Below are positions 40,002 through 47,706 of a stretch of 64,000 bases of DNA, in pieces. Source of the DNA: Oscillospiraceae bacterium (GTDB lineage: Bacteria > Bacillota > Clostridia > Oscillospirales > Ruminococcaceae); assembly GCA_017547245.1 (NCBI GenBank), contig JAFYQD010000008.1, forward strand, positions 1 to 64,000, read 5' to 3'. The first letter of the stretch is position 1, and each line of letters opens with the position of its first letter. A model generated the notes under the pieces. It was not told where the DNA came from and did not search any database. It saw nothing but the letters and a program-made list of their open reading frames with translations. The position numbers and the translations under genes were made by a program.

Positions 40002-40769
40002 ATGCCTATTTTGGAAGTAAACAACATTGGTAAAAGCTTTGGCGAAACCCGTGTACTGGAAAACATCAGCTTTACCCTGGAAGAGGGCGAAGTGCTGAGC
40101 ATTATCGGTTCTTCGGGCAGCGGCAAAACCACCCTGCTGCGCTGCCTCAACTTCCTTGAAATTCCCGATCAGGGCAGCATTTATGTGCGCGGAAACAAGC
40201 TGTTTTGTTCCGAAGATCCCATCACCCGCAGCGAAGAGGAAATCAGAAGAAAGCGCCTCCACTTTGGTCTGGTTTTCCAGAACTTCAACCTTTTCCCCCA
40301 GTATACTGCGCTGGAAAATGTAACCCTAGCCCGCAAACTGATGGCCAAAGCCGAAAAAACCGGCGAAACCGAGCAGGCAATTATAGAAGAAGGCAAGCAG
40401 CTGCTGATCAAAATGGGACTGGAAGACCGAATGGAAAACTATCCCCACCAGCTTTCGGGCGGCCAGCAGCAGCGTGTGGCCATTGCCCGCGCCCTTGCCA
40501 TGAAGCCCGATATCCTTTGTTTTGACGAGCCCACCTCTGCTTTGGACCCCGAACTGACCGGTGCTGTGCTTAAGGTTATCAAGGATCTGGCCGACCAGAA
40601 GACCACCATGATCATTGTTACCCACGAAATTGACTTTGCCCGTGATGTGTCCAGCCGTGTCATCTTTATGGACCGCGGCGTGGTGGCACAGGAAGGCACT
40701 CCCCAATATGTGTTTGATGAAGCTCCCATTCCTCGTCTGGCCGAATTCCTTGGTCAGGTGAAAAGATAA
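40002..40769 (+). CDS. second amino-acid ABC transporter ATP-binding protein
   Basis: A 255-residue ATPase. Walker A IGSSGSGKTT is near residue 35, Q-loop LVFQNFNLFPQ near 91, signature LSGGQQQR near 151, Walker [15 protein letters not shown] near 170, switch VTHEIDFA near 206. AAGGAGG lies 12 bases after the permease stop region and directs the ATG. It completes the uptake system with the two preceding genes. Confidence 0.95.
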   Translation: MPILEVNNIGKSFGETRVLENISFTLEEGEVLSIIGSSGSGKTTLLRCLNFLEIPDQGSIYVRGNKLFCSEDPITRSEEEIRRKRLHFGLVFQNFNLFPQYTALENVTLARKLMAKAEKTGETEQAIIEEGKQLLIKMGLEDRMENYPHQLSGGQQQRVAIARALAMKPDILCFDEPTSALDPELTGAVLKVIKDLADQKTTMIIVTHEIDFARDVSSRVIFMDRGVVAQEGTPQYVFDEAPIPRLAEFLGQVKR

Positions 40770-40778
40770 AAAATAAAA

Positions 40779-40813
40779 CCCCTCGCCTTGGCGGACAAGG
40801 CGGGGGATTTTTT
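40779..40813. terminator. terminator between the ABC operon and the convergent DapF-like gene
   Basis: Stem CCCTCGCCTT / AAGGCGGGGG with a seven-base loop and T7 on the plus strand. Confidence 0.75.
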
Positions 40814-41598
40814 TATAGCTCCATATGAATACACTTTTTTTGACCGATGGTGACAGGGCCTCCCAAACGGGCGGCGGTAACACGGCCATCCTTCATTTCC
40901 AGCTCAATTTCCAGCAAACCGCCGGGCTGTTGGAAGGAAAAACGTTTGAGCCCGTTGTGGGGCTGCTGCATGGCCATCCACAGGGCGGCCGCCAAACTTC
41001 CGCTGCCGCAGCTGTGTTCCCACACGGTGCTGCCGGTGGCCGGCACATACACCACGGGGGTGATATACAGCGGATTGCGCTGCAAAAAGATGACCCCAAT
41101 GGCATCGGTGGAAAAACTGTCTTCAATTTTGTTGATGATTTGCTGGGCCAGTTCGGCGTCGGGTGGGGCTTCCACCACGGCGTGGCAAAGACCCTCAAAG
41201 GCAAGAATGGGCAGCGAACGGCCGGCAGCTTTCAGCTGGTGCAGTGTTTTTTGCAGGGGCATTTCCACACGGGCAATGTTGGCCGAAAGATCAACATCCA
41301 CCGTCAGCGGCTGGGTACAGCCCGAAACCGAAACGGTAACGCTGCCTTTTTCCAAACCGCGCTCCATGGCGGTAAGCATACCAAAGCTGCGGCTGGCGTT
41401 TCCGCAGAATTCGCCTCCCATCATCTCCATACGGGGCAGGTGGGAATCGGCCGAGATAAAGGCCACCTGTTCAGCAGGGGGATCCTGCCGCTTCATCAGG
41501 GCGGCGGCCACTTTGGGGCGCAAAGCGGGTTCTATCGGTGTGGTTACGAATATGGTGTAGTTTTGTGCCGGGTCTACCGGGATCAGTTCAACCTCCAA
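40813..41598 (-). CDS. DapF-fold amino-acid epimerase/racemase of unknown substrate
   Basis: A 261-residue protein with the two-domain diaminopimelate epimerase fold. Both catalytic cysteines are kept: GGEFCGNASR near residue 66 and EHSCGSGSLAAAL near 205. The contexts differ from canonical DapF (usual MCGNGxR), and the protein resembles divergent DapF-like racemases such as histidine racemase CntK. The start is TTG with AAGGGAG 6 bases upstream; ATG codons further upstream are inside the kinase gene without sites. It overlaps the lipid kinase gene by 11 bases and is the last gene of a four-gene operon. Its context is lipid and envelope modification rather than lysine synthesis, so the substrate is open. 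Confidence 0.75.
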   Translation of the reverse strand: MEVELIPVDPAQNYTIFVTTPIEPALRPKVAAALMKRQDPPAEQVAFISADSHLPRMEMMGGEFCGNASRSFGMLTAMERGLEKGSVTVSVSGCTQPLTVDVDLSANIARVEMPLQKTLHQLKAAGRSLPILAFEGLCHAVVEAPPDAELAQQIINKIEDSFSTDAIGVIFLQRNPLYITPVVYVPATGSTVWEHSCGSGSLAAALWMAMQQPHNGLKRFSFQQPGGLLEIELEMKDGRVTAARLGGPVTIGQKKCIHMEL

Positions 41599-42559
41599 AG
41601 TTGTCTCCCTTCTGGGCTTGAGCCACACGCCGGCCAAAATCGCTGGACTGCCGGTTGGGCAGGCTGCAGCGGATGGAGTCGGGCAGCAGTTCAATTTCAA
41701 TGTGGTTGGAATGGTCAATTTCGCCATCCAGTGCAAGGCTGATGGGCTTTCCCGATTCGATCAGCATCTTGCGGCACTTGTGATAGCTCATAACATCAGC
41801 CAGCTTGGGGTTATCCACGTGCTGGCCGCTTTCGTAGATGGAAAGCAGACTGGGAATGCGCAGACGGGACATTTTGCGCACCAGACATACATCGATGATG
41901 CCGTCATCCACCTGGGCCAGAGGGGCACAGCGGAAATGCCCGCCATAGAACTGACCGTTGGCGGCCACTGCCAGCATAAAGCGGTCTTCCATAACTTCTC
42001 TTCCGTCATCCAGGGTGATTTTCATATCATGGCCGATGGGCATGCAGACGCTGGCCACCAGCCCCAGATTATAGGCCATCTTACCGCTGACCAGGGGCAG
42101 CCGCTTGAAACGGGTCATATAGTCGGCGGCATCGGAATCAAGACCGATGTTGGTGATGTTGATGGAATAACGTCCGTTTACCTTCAGCAGGTCGATGGGA
42201 CGGACTTTGCCTTCCAGCTGGGCGGAAATATTGAACAGGTCGCGGTCGGGGAAGTTTTTGACAAAGTCGTTGCCCGAACCACAGGGGATAAAACCCAGCT
42301 CAGCCTGAGAAAAGCCGGCCAGACCGTTTACCACTTCGTTCAGGGTGCCATCGCCGCCGCAGGCATAAAAGCGCACCGGATCCACATATTCTTCACAAAT
42401 GCCGCGAACATAGTCCTCGGCATCGCCGCGGCCTTTGGTGATATAAATCTCCACCTCTTCTTCAGGGTGGTCGGCAGCAGCGGCTTTGATGGGCGGAGTC
42501 AGCAGTTGGGCAGGATCCATCTTGCCTGCCACGGGGTTGATGACAAAGATGTGTCGCAT
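41588..42559 (-). CDS. diacylglycerol-kinase-family lipid kinase (DagK/YegS type)
   Basis: A 323-residue soluble lipid kinase. The N-terminal FVINPVAGK, the nucleotide loop ACGGDGTLNEVVNGL near residue 72, PCGSGNDF near 100 and ANGQFYGGHFRCAPLAQVDDGIIDV near 210 are the DAGK catalytic signature. LDGEIDHSNHIEIELLP at the C-terminus is the usual end. It would phosphorylate diacylglycerol or a related lipid, recycling it to phosphatidic acid. GGAGG precedes the ATG at 42559; the longer frame is rejected. Third gene of the operon. Confidence 0.92.
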   Translation of the reverse strand: MRHIFVINPVAGKMDPAQLLTPPIKAAAADHPEEEVEIYITKGRGDAEDYVRGICEEYVDPVRFYACGGDGTLNEVVNGLAGFSQAELGFIPCGSGNDFVKNFPDRDLFNISAQLEGKVRPIDLLKVNGRYSINITNIGLDSDAADYMTRFKRLPLVSGKMAYNLGLVASVCMPIGHDMKITLDDGREVMEDRFMLAVAANGQFYGGHFRCAPLAQVDDGIIDVCLVRKMSRLRIPSLLSIYESGQHVDNPKLADVMSYHKCRKMLIESGKPISLALDGEIDHSNHIEIELLPDSIRCSLPNRQSSDFGRRVAQAQKGDNFGG

Positions 42560-42581
42560 AAAAGCACCTCCGAAGAAGCTA

Positions 42582-43268
42582 TCAGGCAAGCTTGGTAGCC
42601 AGCCATCCAATCAGTAGCAGATGTACAGGGTAGAAGATATAGAAAAACTTGCTGGAGTATTTGCCTTTTTGGCCGTTGTACATGGCCAGAGGAAGGAAGG
42701 CCAGCAGCCCCCACAGCTGGTGGGGCCAGTCGAAGAAACGATGCCAGCGCTGGTCGGTAACCCAGCCGATGACCATATCCCACTGCCACAGCACCGAAAG
42801 AACGGCGTAACAAATGGCCTGCAGGGGGATATTTTTGCAGTAATAGAACAGCAGCACCAGCGCAACGCCGTACCACTTGTAGTCGCTGAGAAAGAGCTGC
42901 GCAAAGCTGCAGCACAGCAGGGCCACAGCACCGCCGGCCATATCGCCCAGCTTCTGGAAGGCCCAGATGCTCAGCACGCCCAACAGCAGGGTCAGCATGA
43001 TGCTTTGGCTGCTCCAGTCCATGGCAAAGCTGCCGTTGCAGACAAAGTCGACACAAAACTCGGCCACAACAGCCGAGATGGCCAGACGCAATGCATATTT
43101 GCCCATGCTGCGGGTGTGGCGGCAGCCTTCGGCAACAAACCAAGCAAATACCGGCAGGGCAAAACGGCCAATGATGCGCAGCAGCATCATTTCGGGAAGC
43201 AGGTAGGCGCCGATGTGGTCAATCAGCATGACCACTGCGGCAAAAACTTTCAAATCAAAACCGGTCAT
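42582..43268 (-). CDS. TraX-family membrane protein (putative acyltransferase)
   Basis: A 228-residue integral membrane protein with about seven or eight helices. FDLKVFAAVVMLIDHIGAYLLPE at the start, LLRIIGRFALPVFAWFVAEGCRHTRS near residue 30 and IFYPVHLLLIGWL at the end are the TraX signature. TraX N-acetylates F-pilin in enterobacteria; chromosomal clostridial members are thought to acylate other envelope substrates. GGAGG precedes the ATG. Its start overlaps the stop of the upstream gene in ATGA. Confidence 0.9.
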   Translation of the reverse strand: MTGFDLKVFAAVVMLIDHIGAYLLPEMMLLRIIGRFALPVFAWFVAEGCRHTRSMGKYALRLAISAVVAEFCVDFVCNGSFAMDWSSQSIMLTLLLGVLSIWAFQKLGDMAGGAVALLCCSFAQLFLSDYKWYGVALVLLFYYCKNIPLQAICYAVLSVLWQWDMVIGWVTDQRWHRFFDWPHQLWGLLAFLPLAMYNGQKGKYSSKFFYIFYPVHLLLIGWLATKLA

Positions 43269-44119
43269 TTGATATCCTCCACGATGGATTCCAAAGGTTC
43301 TTCCAACAGGGTGGGGTTGCGCAGCATGCGCTTGAGCAGGGTGAGGGAATTGGCCAAATAAAGGCCGTCGCAGATGCGTTCGTCTATGGTGCAGCCCAGG
43401 GTAATGCTCTTGCGGTGGTGGGCGCCTTCACGGTCAAACACAACGGTTTTTTCGGAATTGCCGATGGCAAAGAACAGGCTGGTGGTGCCAAAGTCGTAAA
43501 TATGATGATAGAGATAGTTCAGCTTCAGCGACTTGATGTTGGTGACATAAAAGCTGGTGTGGAAGGGGCTGGCGTCAATGATGGCACGGGGCAGCATTCC
43601 TACTCGGTCCATCCACTTGATAAAGCCGACCAGAATCTGAATGATAAAGTTGGGGAAAGACATAAAGAAGTTGGCCAGATTATCGGTCAGGTTTTCATCG
43701 GTTTCGTTTTTGCATCCGGTGATGGCATCCACAATTTTCTGATGAATTTCCTGCAGCGATTCGGTACCCTTGAAGGTGAGCTTGATGTTGCTTTCCACCA
43801 CGTCGTCACGCAGCATCTTTTTTACCACAAAAGAAACAACAATATCTTTGCGGGCAAACAGGCGGCCGTTCATGACAAAGCGGTTGAGGCTGGGGCGCTT
43901 GGCCAGCAGACGCACCAGCGCGGCAATAACAATGCTCATATAGTTCAGCCCGGGGCAGTCTTCGCGGTGGGCGCGGATATATTCATCCAGAACATCGGTA
44001 AAAATACGTTCCTTATAGAAAATTTGAGAATCACAACGCTGGGTCATGATATGAGGGATCAGCTTAAAGATGGGGTCAATGGTCTTTATTTGGCGTCCAT
44101 CGGCACGTTTTCCAAACAT
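43265..44119 (-). CDS. E2-acyltransferase-like (chloramphenicol-acetyltransferase fold) protein with altered active site
   Basis: A 284-residue protein related to the catalytic domain of 2-oxoacid dehydrogenase E2 subunits. The last third has FGTTSLFFAIGNSE and the terminal motif T-I-D-E-R-I-C-D-G (about residues 250-258). In E2 enzymes this is D-H-R-x-x-D-G with the catalytic histidine; here it is glutamate, so normal acyl transfer is unlikely. There is no lipoyl domain and no E1 or E3 gene nearby. GGGAGG precedes the ATG at 44119. First gene of a tightly coupled operon with TraX, a lipid kinase and a DapF-like enzyme. A binding or scaffold role, or different chemistry, is inferred. Confidence 0.75.
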   Translation of the reverse strand: MFGKRADGRQIKTIDPIFKLIPHIMTQRCDSQIFYKERIFTDVLDEYIRAHREDCPGLNYMSIVIAALVRLLAKRPSLNRFVMNGRLFARKDIVVSFVVKKMLRDDVVESNIKLTFKGTESLQEIHQKIVDAITGCKNETDENLTDNLANFFMSFPNFIIQILVGFIKWMDRVGMLPRAIIDASPFHTSFYVTNIKSLKLNYLYHHIYDFGTTSLFFAIGNSEKTVVFDREGAHHRKSITLGCTIDERICDGLYLANSLTLLKRMLRNPTLLEEPLESIVEDIK

Positions 44120-44197
44120 AATTTTCCTCCCGTTATAATAGAATTCCACGGTGTGGCAGGACAATCAATTCATGAATAATTTGTGAATAGACACCTT

Positions 44198-44226
44198 ATT
44201 ATAACACTTTATCGGTTTTAGGTAAA
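44198..44226 (-). promoter_or_regulatory. promoter of the E2-like/TraX/kinase/DapF-like operon
   Basis: Minus-strand TTTACC (44226-44221) and TATAAT (44203-44198) are 17 bases apart, and TGT precedes the -10 box. Confidence 0.65.
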
Positions 44227-44328
44227 CCGAAAGACCCCTGTTTTTCGCTATTGTTTTCCCAAATATCAAAAAATAATGGCATTTTTTGTATATTATAGGG
44301 GAAATAAAAAAGCAAAGCAGGTATTTTC

Positions 44329-44357
44329 TTGCAAATTGGCAAAAGATAACTTATTAT
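44329..44357 (+). promoter_or_regulatory. promoter of the sodium:alanine symporter gene
   Basis: TTGCAA and TATTAT are 17 bases apart, 59 bases before the start codon. Confidence 0.6.
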
Positions 44358-44415
44358 ATTCTCAAGCACACGAGTGTTTGTACCGCACACACTTGTGGCC
44401 AAAGGAGGAAAAAGA

Positions 44416-45807
44416 ATGCAGTTGATTGTAAACATCAATAATGCCATCAATGGCTTTGTATGGGGATTGCCCATGCTGGTGCTGCTGATGGGCGCAGGTT
44501 TGTTCCTGTCGCTGCGCACCAGTTTTGTACAGTTCCGTAAGTTCGGTCATGCCATGAAAAACACCATTGGCAAAATCTTTCAGAAAACCGAGGCCAAGGC
44601 CGGTTCGGTAACTCCCTTCCAGGCCATGACCACCGCACTGGCTGCCACCGTTGGCACCGGCAACATTGCCGGCATCACCTGGGCCGTCACCTTGGGCGGC
44701 GCCGGCGCCATCTTCTGGATGTGGATTGCAGCCCTGCTGGGCATGTGCACCAAGTATGCCGAAATTGTTCTGGCCATCAAGTACCGTGAACGCAACGACG
44801 AAGGCGACTGGGTTGGCGGCCCCATGTATTACATCCGCAACGGCCTGGGCAAAAACTGGAAGTGGCTTTCGGCTTTGTTTGCTCTGTTTGGCGCGCTGTG
44901 TGCCTTTGGCATCGGTAACGCCGTACAGGTGGGCAACATCACCGACTCGCTCAATTCGGCCATCCAGACCTTTGCACCTGCCGCTGCTTCTTCGGAAGCA
45001 ACCGTCAGCCTGATCATTGGTCTTGTTGTTGCCGTTATCGTTGCCATCACCTCTTTGGGCGGCATCCAGCGCATTGGCAGCGTTACCGAAAAGATGGTTC
45101 CCTTTATGTCGCTGCTTTACATCGTTGGCGCACTGGCCATCGTTTTCACCAACCTGGACAAACTGGGTTATGTGTTCGGCCTTATTTTTGAAGGCGCATT
45201 CAATCCCTCGGCCGTGGTCGGCGGTGTGGGCGGCATTGCCATCAAGGAATGCATCACCTGGGGCGTAAAGCGCGGCGTATTCTCCAACGAAGCCGGCCTG
45301 GGTTCCGCTCCCATTGCCTACGCTGCTGCCGACGTTGACCATCCCGTCAAGCAGGGCCTTTTCGGCATCTTTGAAGTATTTGTTGACACCATCGTCATCT
45401 GCACCCTTACCGGTCTTACCCTGCTGCTCAGCGGCATCGACCTGAACTACGGTGTCAAGGGCTCCATCGCACTGAACATGCAGGCATTTGCCACCGTTAT
45501 GGGTGACAAGTTTGCCGCAGTGGTCATCGGTGTAGGCATTGCGCTGTTTGCCCTGTCCACCATCCTCAGCTGGGCCCTTTACGGCGGCCGCTGCATCGAG
45601 TACCTGATGGGCAACAAGGCAAGAAAAATTTATCTGTGGATTTTTGTTGCCATCTGTGTTGTGGGCGCAACCATGGACCTGGGTCTGGCTTGGGATATTG
45701 CCGACACCCTCAATGGTCTGATGGCCATCCCCAACCTGATTGCCCTGTTTGGTCTGTCGGGTGTGGTCGTTTCGCTTACCAAGGACTATTTCAGCAAGAA
45801 CAAGTAA
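44416..45807 (+). CDS. sodium:alanine symporter (AGCS family)
   Basis: A 463-residue membrane protein with about 11 helices. GAGLFLSLRTSFVQFRKF near residue 28, AATVGTGNIAGITWAVTLGGAGAIFWMWI near 75, YAEIVLAIKYRERN near 115, WVGGPMYYIRNGLG near 132 and the AGCS signature around VFSNEAGLGSAPIAYAAADVDHPVKQG near 292 are complete. It takes up alanine or glycine with sodium. AAAGGAGG precedes the ATG at 44416; the longer frame is rejected. Monocistronic, with a strong promoter and terminator. Its untranslated leader shares CTCAAGC with the lysC leader. Confidence 0.95.
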   Translation: MQLIVNINNAINGFVWGLPMLVLLMGAGLFLSLRTSFVQFRKFGHAMKNTIGKIFQKTEAKAGSVTPFQAMTTALAATVGTGNIAGITWAVTLGGAGAIFWMWIAALLGMCTKYAEIVLAIKYRERNDEGDWVGGPMYYIRNGLGKNWKWLSALFALFGALCAFGIGNAVQVGNITDSLNSAIQTFAPAAASSEATVSLIIGLVVAVIVAITSLGGIQRIGSVTEKMVPFMSLLYIVGALAIVFTNLDKLGYVFGLIFEGAFNPSAVVGGVGGIAIKECITWGVKRGVFSNEAGLGSAPIAYAAADVDHPVKQGLFGIFEVFVDTIVICTLTGLTLLLSGIDLNYGVKGSIALNMQAFATVMGDKFAAVVIGVGIALFALSTILSWALYGGRCIEYLMGNKARKIYLWIFVAICVVGATMDLGLAWDIADTLNGLMAIPNLIALFGLSGVVVSLTKDYFSKNK

Positions 45808-45824
45808 CCTACACAAACCAAAAA

Positions 45825-45857
45825 CCCTCTGTCAGTTGTCTGACAGAGGGCTTTTTT
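45825..45857. terminator. terminator between the symporter and the YtvI-like gene
   Basis: Perfect 11-base-pair stem CCCTCTGTCAG / CTGACAGAGGG with a TTGT loop and T6; A-rich on the other side, so it may act in both directions. Confidence 0.85.
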
Positions 45858-46929
45858 ATCGGTAAAAGCGGATGCTTCCGTCGGCCTGCAGCCGAACAGC
45901 CACCATGCATATCAAAGGTACGGTCAGCATTCCGACCACTCCGGCGGTGCGCAGCCCAAAATACATGGCGGTCAGCGTAACAAGAGGATGCAGCCCGATT
46001 TGGTCCCCCACGATTTTGGGTTCCAGAAAAGTGCGCACCAGACTGATGATTCCCCACAGAACCAACAACCCTATGCCAAAGGAAAAACGTCCGCCTGCCA
46101 GCACAACGGCACTCCAGCTGCCCAGCACCAATCCGCTGCCCACCACGGGCAGCAGATCCAGAACGGCAATGGCCAAAGCCGCCACAAAAAACTCCTTTAC
46201 GCCCAGCAGCCAAAGGCCAAGGCACAGCTCGCCCAGGGTAAGCAGAAACAGCAGACCATAGGCACGGGCCAACCGCAGCACCGAGCCGGCAAGAATTCCC
46301 TTGACCCGGTGCAGCAGATGTACCCCTCGGGGCGGAAGCAGGCCTGCCAAAAAGTTGGTGACCTTTGAATAATCCCACGAAACCATCAGGGTGGTCATCA
46401 GGGTAAAAAGCACCGAAACAAAAAACAGCGGCAGTTTTTTCAGCCAACGGCCCAGCAAAGACATTGCCCCGGAAGAAAGGGCCGCCACCCATTCCTGCAG
46501 CGAGGTTTCGGCCAAAGCGCCAAGCCGATCAAGCTGAGAGATGCTGTCCGGCAAAAAACGCCGTGCCAATCGAAAAGCCAGATCCCCCAGTCCCTGAAGA
46601 AAGGGGAGGACATCCTGCTGCCACAAATCGGGCAGCTGGTGCAGCAGACGCCCGGCCTGCACCCAGACAAGCAGCCCTGCTCCCCACAAAAGAAAAACCG
46701 ATAGCCCAAACACCAACAGAACAACAACTATGGCAGAAAGCCGGTTGGCCCACGGCATCCGTTTGGAAAGTGCGGCTGCGGCAGGGTGAATGACCACCGC
46801 CATCCCTGTGCCCAATAAAAAAGGGGCCAGACGGGGCAGCAGAAACCACACCCCGGCCAGCACAAGTCCGCCCACTGTGCAGTACCATATGATGCTTAAA
46901 AGCAGTTCGGCTTTTTTGCCATGGGTCAT
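45856..46929 (-). CDS. AI-2E-family membrane protein, sporulation YtvI-like
   Basis: A 357-residue protein with about eight helices. The N-terminal pair of helices followed by RLAPFLLGTGMAVVIHPAA, a coiled soluble stretch (about 95-165) and the C-terminal block with VVGSGLVLGSW, LEPKIVGDQIGLHPLVTLTAMYFGLRTAGVVGML resemble YtvI of spore formers (TIGR02872) within the AI-2E exporter superfamily. The start is placed at the ATG behind GAGGTG, which is weak; 28 upstream codons lack a site. Function in sporulation is not defined. The 300 bases upstream hold only the divergent promoter of the ACT gene. Confidence 0.8.
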   Translation of the reverse strand: MTHGKKAELLLSIIWYCTVGGLVLAGVWFLLPRLAPFLLGTGMAVVIHPAAAALSKRMPWANRLSAIVVVLLVFGLSVFLLWGAGLLVWVQAGRLLHQLPDLWQQDVLPFLQGLGDLAFRLARRFLPDSISQLDRLGALAETSLQEWVAALSSGAMSLLGRWLKKLPLFFVSVLFTLMTTLMVSWDYSKVTNFLAGLLPPRGVHLLHRVKGILAGSVLRLARAYGLLFLLTLGELCLGLWLLGVKEFFVAALAIAVLDLLPVVGSGLVLGSWSAVVLAGGRFSFGIGLLVLWGIISLVRTFLEPKIVGDQIGLHPLVTLTAMYFGLRTAGVVGMLTVPLICMVAVRLQADGSIRFYR

Positions 46930-47132
46930 AACCGACACCTCGTCAAAAATGTTTTTGGTGCAAAGACAGCTGTATTTGTACAAAAAGCATAAAAGTTTTT
47001 CGGTATTTTGCAAAAATCAAACTTATAGTCTAAAAAACCGAGGAAAACGGATATTGTTCAAGAAAACAGGAGATGATTTCGAAAAACAGGGGATAAATAG
47101 TTGATTTTGGGCTTAAAAAGCTTTTTTCGGGG

Positions 47133-47161
47133 TTGGAGGGCATCTGAAAAAGTGTTATAGT
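47133..47161 (+). promoter_or_regulatory. promoter of the ACT-hom-thrB operon
   Basis: TTGGAG and TATAGT are 17 bases apart, 70 bases before the ACT gene. The region 46930-47132 is AT-rich, with no gene. Confidence 0.6.
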
Positions 47162-47181
47162 GTACACGTTGTTGATACACT
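47159..47181. promoter_or_regulatory. operator-like inverted repeat at the start of the ACT-hom-thrB operon
   Basis: AGTGTA and TACACT flank an 11-base centre, overlapping the -10 box and the start site. The ACT protein, which has a helix-turn-helix-like segment, is a possible binder (inference). Confidence 0.4.
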
Positions 47182-47230
47182 CGTTTTTGAACAGTGGATT
47201 CTAAAAGAAAAGGAAAAGGGAGGTTGCGCC

Positions 47231-47674
47231 ATGAGCGAGACCACAAAGTTCCTGCTGGTAGACACAAAGGTGCTGCCCGAGGTGTTTTCTAAAGTAGTAT
47301 ATGCAAAAAAAATGCTGGCACAAGGCAAAGCCGCAAATCTTTCGGACGCAGCCAAGTTGGCAGGCATTTCCCGCAGTGCGCTTTATAAATATAAGGACTA
47401 TGTGCACAACTATGACGAAAGCATCAGCGAAAACATTCTGACTCTTACCGCTTCGTTGGAAGACCGCCCGGGTGTCCTTTCCAGCCTGATGGGCGAGCTT
47501 TATCGTCACCAGTGCAACATCCTTACAGTCAACCAGAACATCCCCACCGATGGGGTTGCTCCTGTTTCCATCTCGTTCCGTCTGGACAGCACCGTTTGTT
47601 CGGAAGACGAGCTGACCGCAAGCCTGAAGCAGATGACCGGTCTGGTGGATCTTAAGATGATCCACAGCCGCTGA
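47231..47674 (+). CDS. ACT-domain protein, PheB/UPF0735 family
   Basis: A 147-residue protein. Residues 1-65 (KVLPEVFSKVVYAKKMLAQGKAANLSDAAKLAGISRSALYKYKDYVH) contain a helix-turn-helix-like segment (about 38-58). Residues 70-145 are an ACT amino-acid-binding domain (LTLTASLEDRPGVLSSLMGELYRHQCNILTVNQNIP). In Firmicutes it regularly precedes homoserine dehydrogenase, as here. It is likely an amino-acid-responsive regulator of the pathway. GGGAGG lies before the ATG. Confidence 0.92.
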   Translation: MSETTKFLLVDTKVLPEVFSKVVYAKKMLAQGKAANLSDAAKLAGISRSALYKYKDYVHNYDESISENILTLTASLEDRPGVLSSLMGELYRHQCNILTVNQNIPTDGVAPVSISFRLDSTVCSEDELTASLKQMTGLVDLKMIHSR

Positions 47675-47706
47675 ACCACCATAAACCTGAATTGGAGGAA
47701 ACGAGT

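Noticed and set aside
40813..41598. Assignment as the true lysine-pathway dapF
   Set aside because: The cysteine contexts are atypical and the operon contains lipid and membrane genes rather than lysine genes; kept as DapF-like only.
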